In this document: piece by piece, positions 6,599-14,424 of the stretch
How positions within the stretch are numbered: the stretch's first letter is position 1
Layout of the letters: every line of letters starts with the position of its first letter
Assembly: GCA_910587235.1 (NCBI GenBank)
Contig: CAJUKD010000042.1
Span: forward strand, 1-17,551
DNA length: 17,551 bases
Direction of reading: 5' to 3'
Origin: an uncultured Muribaculaceae bacterium
Lineage (GTDB): Bacteria > Bacteroidota > Bacteroidia > Bacteroidales > Muribaculaceae
The notes under the pieces: model-generated
What the model was told of the DNA's origin: nothing
The model's input: the letters and a program-made list of their open reading frames with translations, nothing else
Database searches by the model: none
Program-made: the position numbers and the translations under genes

Positions 6599-8089
6599 AT
6601 GCCCCGAATAATCACAGCCGCACTCGCCGGCCTTCTGGCAACCGTCTTTTCGGCATCAGCCCTCGACTTCAACTCCGAAGCCCCGGGGAGCTTCGCCTCG
6701 TCAGTCACCGAACCGGCGACTGTAACCGACCTGCGTATCTCGGGACCCGTCGACGCCTCCGACCTCTGCTTCATTGGCAGAACCATGACCGCACTCACCC
6801 GGCTCGACCTCTCCGCCGCATCGATAGCATCCTACAGCGGCGAAGCAATAAACGGACTTGGAAACTACGACGCAAACACCATCCCGACAGGAGCATTCGC
6901 CGGCACAGCAATATCCGAGATAACCCTCCCCGCCACACCGGGTCTACGCATCGGCGACGCCGCATTCGCCGGCTCGGCGATAAAAGAGCTAAGCATACCC
7001 TCGACCGTGGCCTTCATAGGTCAAGGATCCTTCAGCGGATGCAAAACCCTTGAAAAGCTGACTCTATGCGGCAGCTATACAAGCTCGGGCTACGCATTCT
7101 CGCAATGCGCATCTCTGAACTCTATCGACATCAAAGCTCCGGTCGCCATCGCCGACGCCGACTTCTCAGGATGCACGCTCCTCGAAAAAACAAGCGGTTT
7201 CGAAATGGTCACGGCCATAGGAGCCGACGCTTTCGCCGGATGCAAAGCCCTGGAATCCGTCACATGGGGTGAAGAGCTGACAACCATAGGCGACAGGGCA
7301 TTCTTCGGATCAGGAATAAAAAGCGTCGAAGCCACAAAATCCGACAAACTTACAGAAATCGGCGAATGGGCTTTCTCCGGATGCAGCAATCTGCTTCGTG
7401 TGGAACTACCCGACGCCACGGCATCCATCGGACGAGGTGCATTCTTCGGATGCGAAAAACTGACCACACTGATCCTACCGTCGCGATGCACCGCCATTGC
7501 CGACTTCATGTTCAACGGCGACAGGCTTCTCGACTCCGACGCGGTAATGCACGACTGCATCGAAACCATCGGCGCATACGCGTTCAAGGACAACACCCGC
7601 AAAAGCCAGATGCACATACCCGCATCCCTAACATACATGGCCAACGGAGCCATGGAAGGAATGACATCGCTCAGACGCATATATGCAAAAGGAGTAAGCA
7701 CCGTAGCCGAACTCGGCGACGAAGTCTGGCGGGGACTCGACCCGGCCCAGATATTCCTATACGTCGACGAAGCGATGGCCGACGCATTCCGCGAAGCACC
7801 GCAATGGCGCGAATTCAACATCAGCACAAGCTCCCACACCGGAACGGAGTCTGAAGCATTCGGAAAAGTCAGCGCACATTTCAGCGGTCGGATACTGACA
7901 GTCAGGTCAACCGGAAACACTATGGACGCCGTCAGCCTATACTCGATCGACGGCCTGCGGATCGCAACGGCCGAAACGACAGATAACGAAGCTACCGTCG
8001 ACACATCGCACCGCGACGACCATATATTCATTGTCGACGTACGCATGACCGACGGCTCACACCGCGTATTCAAACTCGCTAGACCCTGA
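6599..8089 (+). CDS. Exported BspA-type leucine-rich-repeat protein (496 aa)
   Basis: A signal peptide (about residues 1-21, hydrophobic LAGLLATVFSASA) precedes an LRR array of the BspA/LRR_5 kind at about residues 60-375. Repeats follow a pattern like IGdxAFxGCxxLxxVxLP, for example IGADAFAGCKALESV and IGRGAFFGCEKLTTL. The last ~75 residues form a tail with the pattern of T9SS or related Bacteroidetes C-terminal domains (VSLYSIDGLRIAT, then a strand HIFIVDVRMTDGS and a basic end). The protein is therefore probably on the surface or secreted. BspA-like LRR proteins are known for adhesion to host or bacterial surfaces, but that role is inferred here. It has its own promoter and is followed after only 9 bases by trmB, so it probably heads the trmB-mrp-aroQ transcript. 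Confidence 0.88.
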   Translation: MPRIITAALAGLLATVFSASALDFNSEAPGSFASSVTEPATVTDLRISGPVDASDLCFIGRTMTALTRLDLSAASIASYSGEAINGLGNYDANTIPTGAFAGTAISEITLPATPGLRIGDAAFAGSAIKELSIPSTVAFIGQGSFSGCKTLEKLTLCGSYTSSGYAFSQCASLNSIDIKAPVAIADADFSGCTLLEKTSGFEMVTAIGADAFAGCKALESVTWGEELTTIGDRAFFGSGIKSVEATKSDKLTEIGEWAFSGCSNLLRVELPDATASIGRGAFFGCEKLTTLILPSRCTAIADFMFNGDRLLDSDAVMHDCIETIGAYAFKDNTRKSQMHIPASLTYMANGAMEGMTSLRRIYAKGVSTVAELGDEVWRGLDPAQIFLYVDEAMADAFREAPQWREFNISTSSHTGTESEAFGKVSAHFSGRILTVRSTGNTMDAVSLYSIDGLRIATAETTDNEATVDTSHRDDHIFIVDVRMTDGSHRVFKLARP

Positions 8090-8098
8090 TACGAACAA

Positions 8099-8905
8099 AT
8101 GGGAAAAAACAAACTGAAGAAATTCAAGGAAATGGAAAACCTCGACAGAGTTTTCCAATACCCTTTCGCCAGACTGCAGTCCGACGGCGGATTCCCCCTG
8201 CGCGGGAAATGGGGTAAAGAAGTATTCGGAAACGACAGACCCATAGTCCTCGAACTCGGATGCGGGAAAGGCGAATACACAACCGGACTGGCCGGGCTGT
8301 TCCCCGAAAAAAACTTCATCGGCATCGACATAAAAGGTGCACGGATGTGGACCGGAGCATGTCGCACGCGCGACCTCGGCCTGACCAACGCCGCTTTCCT
8401 GCGCACATCGATCGAACTGCTTGCCGAATTCTTCGCCCCGGGCGAAGTGAGCGAAATCTGGATCACATTCCCCGACCCACAGATGAAGAAAACGCGCAAA
8501 CGACTGACTTCGACACGCTTCATGGAACTGTACCGACAGATACTCCGCCCCGGCGGTCTGATACATCTCAAAAGCGACAGCCCCTTCCTGTTCGCCTACA
8601 CTTCGATGATGGCCGACCACAACAGGCTGCCGGTCATACACCGTACCGACGACCTCTACCACAGCGGAGAAGCCGACGAAATCCTCGGAATACGCACCCA
8701 CTACGAACAGCAGTGGCTCGACCGCGGCCTGGCAATAAAATACATCGCATTCGAACTCAACCCCGACGGAACACTGTCTGAACCTCCGGGAGCCGAAGAA
8801 CTTGAATTCGACACATACCGCTCATACTCCCGCGGATACATACAGATGCCCGGGCTGATGGCCGAAAATAAAGATCACATAAGCGACACGACGAACAATG
8901 ACTGA
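8099..8905 (+). CDS. trmB: tRNA (guanine-N7-)-methyltransferase
   Basis: A 268-residue SAM-dependent enzyme that makes m7G46 in the variable loop of tRNAs. The SAM-binding motif LELGCGKGEY is at residues 51-60, the following acidic strand is FIGIDIKGARMW, and the family signature FPDPQMKKTRKRL begins at about residue 124. The motif LIHLKSDSPFLFAYT and the C-terminal THYEQQWLDRGLAIKY are also present. A basic N-terminal stretch (MGKNKLKKFKE) is typical of Bacteroidetes TrmB. The C-terminus runs about 30 residues past the conserved core. It starts 9 bases after the LRR gene and overlaps mrp by 8 bases. Confidence 0.96.
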   Translation: MGKNKLKKFKEMENLDRVFQYPFARLQSDGGFPLRGKWGKEVFGNDRPIVLELGCGKGEYTTGLAGLFPEKNFIGIDIKGARMWTGACRTRDLGLTNAAFLRTSIELLAEFFAPGEVSEIWITFPDPQMKKTRKRLTSTRFMELYRQILRPGGLIHLKSDSPFLFAYTSMMADHNRLPVIHRTDDLYHSGEADEILGIRTHYEQQWLDRGLAIKYIAFELNPDGTLSEPPGAEELEFDTYRSYSRGYIQMPGLMAENKDHISDTTNND

Positions 8906-10016
8906 ATCCAATCCACTATACCCCGCACTGATTCTTGACGCCCTGCGCACAGTCCGCTACCCGGGAAAAGGTAAAAACATAGTCGAACTCGGAATGGTCG
9001 AGGACGACATACGAATCGACGGCCGGAAAGTCAGCTTCACCCTTATATTCGATAAAACAACCGACCCATTCGCGAAATCGATCGTAAAATCGGCCGAAGC
9101 AGCCGTGAAACTCGCCGCCGGAGGCGACGTCGACATCGAAGGAAACATAGCCGTAGCCGCACGCACTCCCGCGCCGGCACCAAAAGCCCCCGCCCTGCCT
9201 GGCGTACGAAACATCGTGGCCGTATCATCCGGTAAAGGCGGAGTCGGAAAATCAACCGTAGCTGCCAACCTCGCCATAGCCCTCGCCGCCGAAGGCTACA
9301 AAGTCGGACTCCTCGACGCCGACATATTCGGACCATCCATCCCGAAAATGTTCGGGCTCGAAAACGAACAGATCTACATGCACCGCACCGACGACGGACG
9401 TTCGCTTATAATACCCGCCGAGCGCCACGGTGTAAAGATTCTATCCATCGGCTTCCTCGTCGAGCGCGACAGCGCAGTCGTATGGCGTGGTTCAATGGCC
9501 TCTAACGCCCTGAAACAGCTTATCGAACAAGCCGACTGGGGCGAACTCGACTACTTCCTGATCGACATGCCGCCTGGAACATCCGACATACACCTGACCC
9601 TCGTACAGACCCTCGGGATTACAGGAGCGCTCGTAGTCACCACTCCCCAGGAAGTAGCCCTGGCCGACGCCAACAAAGGCATAGCCATGTTCCGCGAACC
9701 GAAAATCAACGTACCCGTACTCGGGCTGGTCGAAAACATGGCATGGTTCACACCCGCCCCGCATCCCGACGAACGATACTACATATTCGGCCGCGAAGAG
9801 AACGTCGACCTCCTCGCAGGAAAATGGGACATTCCCGTACTCGCACGGCTCCCGCTCGTTGCTGAAATAGGCGAACACTCCGACGCCGGAAGCCCCATAG
9901 CACTTGAAAACACAATCAGTGCCTCGATGTTCGCACACCTGGCTCACGAAGTCATCGACGCCGTCGACCGACGCAACTCACAGCTGCCGCCGACGCAGAA
10001 AGTGCAGATGAAATGA
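8898..10016 (+). CDS. mrp: Mrp/ApbC-type P-loop ATPase
   Basis: A 372-residue cytoplasmic ATPase of the Mrp/NBP35 family, implicated in Fe-S cluster carriage. An N-terminal MIP18/DUF59-like domain covers about residues 1-85. A linker rich in Ala and Pro leads to the deviant Walker A SSGKGGVGKST (Gly112-Ser119 core), then LLDADIFGPSIP, IDMPPGTSD, TTPQEVALAD and VENMAWF. The CxxC that usually follows VENM and binds the cluster is absent (FTPAPHPDERYYIFG instead). In fact I find no cysteine anywhere in the protein. My recollection is that Bacteroidetes Mrp proteins share the CxxC loss. The gene overlaps trmB by 8 bases and aroQ by 4 (ATGA), so the three are likely coupled. Confidence 0.95.
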   Translation: MTESNPLYPALILDALRTVRYPGKGKNIVELGMVEDDIRIDGRKVSFTLIFDKTTDPFAKSIVKSAEAAVKLAAGGDVDIEGNIAVAARTPAPAPKAPALPGVRNIVAVSSGKGGVGKSTVAANLAIALAAEGYKVGLLDADIFGPSIPKMFGLENEQIYMHRTDDGRSLIIPAERHGVKILSIGFLVERDSAVVWRGSMASNALKQLIEQADWGELDYFLIDMPPGTSDIHLTLVQTLGITGALVVTTPQEVALADANKGIAMFREPKINVPVLGLVENMAWFTPAPHPDERYYIFGREENVDLLAGKWDIPVLARLPLVAEIGEHSDAGSPIALENTISASMFAHLAHEVIDAVDRRNSQLPPTQKVQMK

Positions 10017-10447
10017 AAAAGAAAATACTCGTACTGAACGGGCCCAACCTGAACATGCTCGGACGCCGGCAACCGGAAATATACGGAACCCGCGGACTCG
10101 ACGACATAATCGAAGTCCTGCGGGAAACATTCCCCGACACCGACATAGAACACATACAGAGCAACTGCGAAGGATTCCTGATCGACGCCCTGCATGCTTG
10201 CGCGGACAATGGAACCGACGGAGTCGTACTCAATGCCGGAGCATACACCCACACATCACTGGCTTTGGCCGACGCAATCGCCGCCATAGCCCCCCTTCCG
10301 GTAATCGAGGTACACCTGTCGAACATATTCGCGCGGGAAGAAATACGACGTCACTCCCTAATAGCACCCGTATGCGCAGGCTCGATCTCAGGATTCGGAG
10401 AACGATCCTACCGTCTGGCCGTCAGAGCACTTCAGGATATGCTGTAA
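10013..10447 (+). CDS. aroQ: Type II 3-dehydroquinate dehydratase
   Basis: A 144-residue enzyme of the shikimate pathway, normally a dodecamer, that converts 3-dehydroquinate to 3-dehydroshikimate. The signature NGPNLNMLG is at residues 9-17 with catalytic Tyr24 in PEIYG and the arginine-bearing flexible loop between them. QSNCEGFLID, the VVLNAGAYTHTS segment and EVHLSNIFAREEIR with catalytic His101 follow, then APVCAGSISGFG. The length is normal. It is the last gene of the run and overlaps mrp by ATGA. No clear intrinsic terminator follows: the T-rich stretches after the stop lack a stable stem. Confidence 0.97.
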   Translation: MKKKILVLNGPNLNMLGRRQPEIYGTRGLDDIIEVLRETFPDTDIEHIQSNCEGFLIDALHACADNGTDGVVLNAGAYTHTSLALADAIAAIAPLPVIEVHLSNIFAREEIRRHSLIAPVCAGSISGFGERSYRLAVRALQDML

Positions 10448-10566
10448 AAAACCGGCTGAAAACTCTTTTTCCGCTTTTTTCTCCTTATTTTTGAAGACAA
10501 GGGTTAAATACATATAAATACGTCCTTGAGCAACTCCAGGGGCACTTCCTTTCACATTTAATTAAT

Positions 10567-10574
10567 TACCTTTG
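10567..10574 (+). promoter_or_regulatory. Probable -7 box before the 1190-residue exported protein
   Basis: TACCTTTG matches the Bacteroidetes TAnnTTTG -7 box and is followed by GCA as is common. No good TTG -33 box lies at the usual 19-21 bases, so the promoter may be weak or need an activator. A start near 10581 would give a leader of about 88 bases. Confidence 0.5.
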
Positions 10575-10668
10575 CACTCACATCTGCGGTGAAAGAACAT
10601 CAGCCACACACGGCTGCTTCATAGTCTTACAGACAGACAATACCAACACATAAAATAAACCGAACATT

Positions 10669-13600
10669 ATGACAAAACTTACGCACAAAATCGTGCTCGC
10701 AACCTTGGCGCTCGCTTCTGTAGCAGCTCCGGACGCCGACGCACGCATCAGGCAGAATCTGCGTCCTCAGGAAGGATTCACGTTCATGCCCGAGGCAAAA
10801 GCGCCTGCAGGTCTTTTCACTTCAGCCCTACAAAGCGAAAAGAAGGGCTGCGCCATGAAAAAAGCAGCTCCAATAGCAGTCCTTGAAGGAACCGACGAAA
10901 CAGGCATGCTCAATGCCCCCGACGGAAGCACCTGGTTCTATACCGGCAACTATATCATCGAAGAAATAAAACACGAATACTACACCGAACGTGTAAAAAA
11001 AGGCTTCGAGTACACTATCTACGACCAGAACCTCAAAGTACTCGGAACAGTTCGCGACCTCCTGCCCCTGCGCGAAGGCCAGACTCGTATAGCCCAGATC
11101 GAGCTATGTTCGCAGGTAACAAAAAAATTTGCCAACAGCGATAACAAATACGAAGTGGCAGTAGCCGTGTCGGCAAACAGCTCCAAGACAGGAAGCGACT
11201 ACTTCACCGAATCATACACAAACTTTTACTCCATCGGCGGCCAGAAAACCGAAGAAGGAAACGACAAATGTATTCTCAGCATTGACGGATACCCTGTCAA
11301 CTACCTGAACGCGGCGACCGACAAATGGAGTGAAAACTTCTACTTCTCTTTCCTTGAGGAAATCACTCCCGACCAGGATTTCGATCCCGACTCCGACGAC
11401 TTCAACGAGGCCTACGACAAATTCATAATGGCACATATACAGAAAGCCAGCATCTATAAATGGGCCGGATGGGGCAATGCCGAGAAAGTAGGCGAATTCA
11501 ACATTCCGCGCGCATGCATGCCCGGCGACGGAAGCAACGCTCCGTTCATGATGTCGAAAATGGCCGACGGAAAAGCCGTATTCCTCTTGCAGTACTACGA
11601 AAAATCGCTGTTTGTCAACAAAATGCCAGACCTCTCCGGCGAAACATCCGAAGACCTGACACCCGACAACAGACTCCTTCTCGAAACCTATACATTCGAT
11701 AATCCTTCGTCGAAAAGCATGACCAAACTCGGCGAAACTGCCATAGAATGCACTACCTCCGACAACGGATACCGATTCTTCTCCGTCGGAGGACTGCGAT
11801 ACACCGACGACTTCGACATGGCAAACTACGGTGCATCCGGCAACATGCCCGGCTTCCTCGTGACTGTCAACGACTACTCATTCGGAGGTTCCGACGAATA
11901 CATCAACTCATACTACGTCTACAACCCCGCAGGCGAACGAATCAAAACCATTTTCGAAAACGCCGAGAACTACATCAACCTCGAGCCTACTGCCGGTTTC
12001 GAAGCACAGAGCATATTCATTCAGCTCACTCCTCAGGGCTACACATTCACATGCGTCGACCTCCCCTCGGGAAATCTGGTCCAGACACTGCCCCAGGTTA
12101 TCGACGGTGAAGCCATCACTGCATCGATAAGCCGATACCCCGTAGGCAACGACTACCAGTATGTGATTGTACTCGCTCAGGACGAACTCGGAAACGACCT
12201 GAACAGCTACAAAAAAATAGCATGGGTCGACCGCTCCGCTTCAATCGTGAACATCGACCGGATCAAACTCGGGCAGCACGTACCCGCCGCTCAGGTATAT
12301 CTCGGCGAAGAAGCTCTCTCTCCTTACTTCTTCAACACCGACGACGCCCGTGAATACATGGTATTGCTGAAGCGCTACAACGACTACGAAGGAGGCAGCA
12401 CCGACACATCAGAAGAATTCCACGTGATATCGACCGACGGACGAACCCTGCTGAGTGGAAACCCCGAAGCAGGACAACTCGCCTCTATCATTCCCATCGT
12501 CGGAACCCCATCTCGTCTGAACCTCGTCTACAACAAAGACAACGCATTCGTACAGGAAATCTATGACCTCCCGCTCGAGAAATTCGCCGGAGGTGAAGGA
12601 ACCCCCGAAAACCCCTATCTGATAGCTACCGCCGGCGACCTCCGCCTGATTGCAGATAACCCCGCCGCGCACTATGCCATCATAGACAATATCGACGCTT
12701 CAGGACTGAATTTCACCCCAATAGAACAGTTCACAGGCTCTCTCGACGGACGCGGTCACACAATTTCGAATCTAAGCATCGCATCCGGAAAGCAAATTGC
12801 TCTCTTTGCCTCAACCGGAGAGAACGCACGCATCGTCGACCTTAACATAACCAATGCGACCGTCGACGCTTCCGACTCTCAGATAGCTGCCGTACTTGTA
12901 GCTCAGGCCGGACAGACAAACACAATCAGCGGAATCAACATCCACGGAGTAAGCGCCACCGGAGAAAACGCCGCCTTATTCGGTACAGTAGTCGGCCGTG
13001 CCGTCGGAGGCGCCGCCATATCACTGTGCTCCGTAACAGGTGCCGATATAATTCTTCCCGGAGCCATGGCTGCCGGTATCGTAGGTGAAACTCGCACAGG
13101 TGCCACAATCGACGCATGCGCTTTCGACGGCGTAATAGAAGCCGGAGAAGCAGCCGGAATCGTAGGCGACCTCCATGCCGACAGTCACCTTGTAAACTGT
13201 CACGCTACTGTCGAGATATACGCTGCCACAAGCGTAGGCGGCATAGCCGTGACATCGGCACGAGGTCTTATCGACCGCAACTACGCCGAAGGCTTTATAT
13301 GCCTGATGCCCGAGGAAACACCCGAATCGGCTGCCCTGAACCTCGGAGGAGTAGTCGCCTACCTCTCGCCCGACTGGGAACAGACCGCGACAACGCCCGT
13401 GGTAAGCAACAACATCGTCAACCTCGAAATGCTTGTCGACGTCGATGAGAGCGCCGACGTAAAAGCTCACAGAATCGTCGGAAGAACAATCGTCGACCAG
13501 ATCGACCCCGAAGGTGAAAAGACATTTGATCCCGAAAAATGCCTCGCAGGAAACTTCGCTTGCGGCGACGTGTTCGACTCTGCCATAGGTGAAGAAAACA

Positions 13601-14241
13601 GCGCATCGACCGAAGGCGCTACAATCGACCCCGAAGACCTTACTGCCGAAAAATTCTCCGAACTCGGATTTGCCTTCGGCAACTCGGTGGAAGCTCCATG
13701 GGCTGTCAACGGTGTAGCCGTAGCTCTGTTCTTCGAACGCGCATACATGCTCCTTACTCCCGAAATAAGCGTCGTAGCCGGCGAAACATTCTCCGTCGAC
13801 ATGCTTCTGATCAAGAACCCCGACATAACTGTCGAGGAATTCATCGAAGACTTCCTTTGCGACTTCAACGAAGAACACCTCGAAATGACAGGCAACGCCT
13901 ACATAAACGACGGCGTGATATCCATTGAGTTCAAGGCACTCAAGATCGCCAATTCTACAATCGCCATAACCTACGGAGGCACATCCTGCGCCGTGGCCGT
14001 TACAAGTACATCAGGCATCGACGGCAACATCGTCGGCACAAGCGAAACCATAAAGATCAGCTTCGACGGCACAAACGTCACCGCCGCCGGATGCGAAATC
14101 GAGATATTCTCGCTTCAGGGTGTAGCAATGGCGCGCGGACTCGAATCAGTAGCAACCGACAACCTCGCAACCGGACTCTACATCGTCCTCGCACGCGACA
14201 ATGACGGAAACACCGCTACACGCAAAATCTCCGTGCGATAA
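10669..14241 (+). CDS. Large exported protein with GLUG/beta-helix region and T9SS-like tail (1190 aa)
   Basis: A signal peptide ends near residue 25 (LALASVAAPDADA). Residues about 26-635 are an unrecognised extracytoplasmic region rich in Asp, Tyr and aromatic-polar strands, perhaps a propeller-like or repetitive beta fold. At about 638 the motif GEGTPENPYLIATAGDLRLIA opens a GLUG-type segment. It continues with FTGSLDGRGHTISNLSI and turns such as GIVGETRTGATIDACAFDGVI and GIVGDLHADSHLVNCHA to about 880; FGNSVEAPWAVNG closes the region in the way GLUG proteins often end. The last ~70 residues form a sorting-type tail (EIEIFSLQGVAMARG, then GLYIVLARDNDGNTATRKISVR-like strand). It is probably surface-exposed or secreted; its ligand is unknown. 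It starts after a 221-base gap from aroQ and has its own -7 box. Confidence 0.85.
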   Translation: MTKLTHKIVLATLALASVAAPDADARIRQNLRPQEGFTFMPEAKAPAGLFTSALQSEKKGCAMKKAAPIAVLEGTDETGMLNAPDGSTWFYTGNYIIEEIKHEYYTERVKKGFEYTIYDQNLKVLGTVRDLLPLREGQTRIAQIELCSQVTKKFANSDNKYEVAVAVSANSSKTGSDYFTESYTNFYSIGGQKTEEGNDKCILSIDGYPVNYLNAATDKWSENFYFSFLEEITPDQDFDPDSDDFNEAYDKFIMAHIQKASIYKWAGWGNAEKVGEFNIPRACMPGDGSNAPFMMSKMADGKAVFLLQYYEKSLFVNKMPDLSGETSEDLTPDNRLLLETYTFDNPSSKSMTKLGETAIECTTSDNGYRFFSVGGLRYTDDFDMANYGASGNMPGFLVTVNDYSFGGSDEYINSYYVYNPAGERIKTIFENAENYINLEPTAGFEAQSIFIQLTPQGYTFTCVDLPSGNLVQTLPQVIDGEAITASISRYPVGNDYQYVIVLAQDELGNDLNSYKKIAWVDRSASIVNIDRIKLGQHVPAAQVYLGEEALSPYFFNTDDAREYMVLLKRYNDYEGGSTDTSEEFHVISTDGRTLLSGNPEAGQLASIIPIVGTPSRLNLVYNKDNAFVQEIYDLPLEKFAGGEGTPENPYLIATAGDLRLIADNPAAHYAIIDNIDASGLNFTPIEQFTGSLDGRGHTISNLSIASGKQIALFASTGENARIVDLNITNATVDASDSQIAAVLVAQAGQTNTISGINIHGVSATGENAALFGTVVGRAVGGAAISLCSVTGADIILPGAMAAGIVGETRTGATIDACAFDGVIEAGEAAGIVGDLHADSHLVNCHATVEIYAATSVGGIAVTSARGLIDRNYAEGFICLMPEETPESAALNLGGVVAYLSPDWEQTATTPVVSNNIVNLEMLVDVDESADVKAHRIVGRTIVDQIDPEGEKTFDPEKCLAGNFACGDVFDSAIGEENSASTEGATIDPEDLTAEKFSELGFAFGNSVEAPWAVNGVAVALFFERAYMLLTPEISVVAGETFSVDMLLIKNPDITVEEFIEDFLCDFNEEHLEMTGNAYINDGVISIEFKALKIANSTIAITYGGTSCAVAVTSTSGIDGNIVGTSETIKISFDGTNVTAAGCEIEIFSLQGVAMARGLESVATDNLATGLYIVLARDNDGNTATRKISVR

Positions 14242-14264
14242 AACAGACACGGCAACTGACCATC

Positions 14265-14298
14265 GACGGCCGGACCCCCTCAGCGGAGTCCGGCCGTC
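14265..14298 (+). terminator. GC-rich hairpin after the 1190-residue gene, terminator-like
   Basis: GACGGCCGGA (14265-14274) and TCCGGCCGTC (14289-14298) form a perfect 10-bp stem with a 14-base loop, 23 bases past the stop. The downstream sequence is TTGCTATTG, a poor T-tract, so termination may be partial. Confidence 0.65.
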
Positions 14299-14424
14299 TT
14301 GCTATTGTCCCGGCCATCTGACAAAAAACACACCACACGTTAAGTGTCATCAGGAAAAACACTGTATAATATTTCGGTAAACCATCAATCCCGAAACATC
14401 AACAATAACCTAAACAATACATTC

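Noticed and set aside
7090..8571. 493-codon open frame on the minus strand
   Set aside because: It is antisense to the LRR gene and trmB, has a Ser/Arg/Pro-rich composition and no recognisable motif.
10448..10500. Intrinsic terminator after aroQ
   Set aside because: There are T-rich runs but no stable stem next to them.
14366..14385. Promoter before the 803-residue protein gene (TATAATATTTCGG)
   Set aside because: It resembles an enterobacterial -10 box rather than TAnnTTTG and has no -33 box at the right distance, so it is not supported for this lineage.
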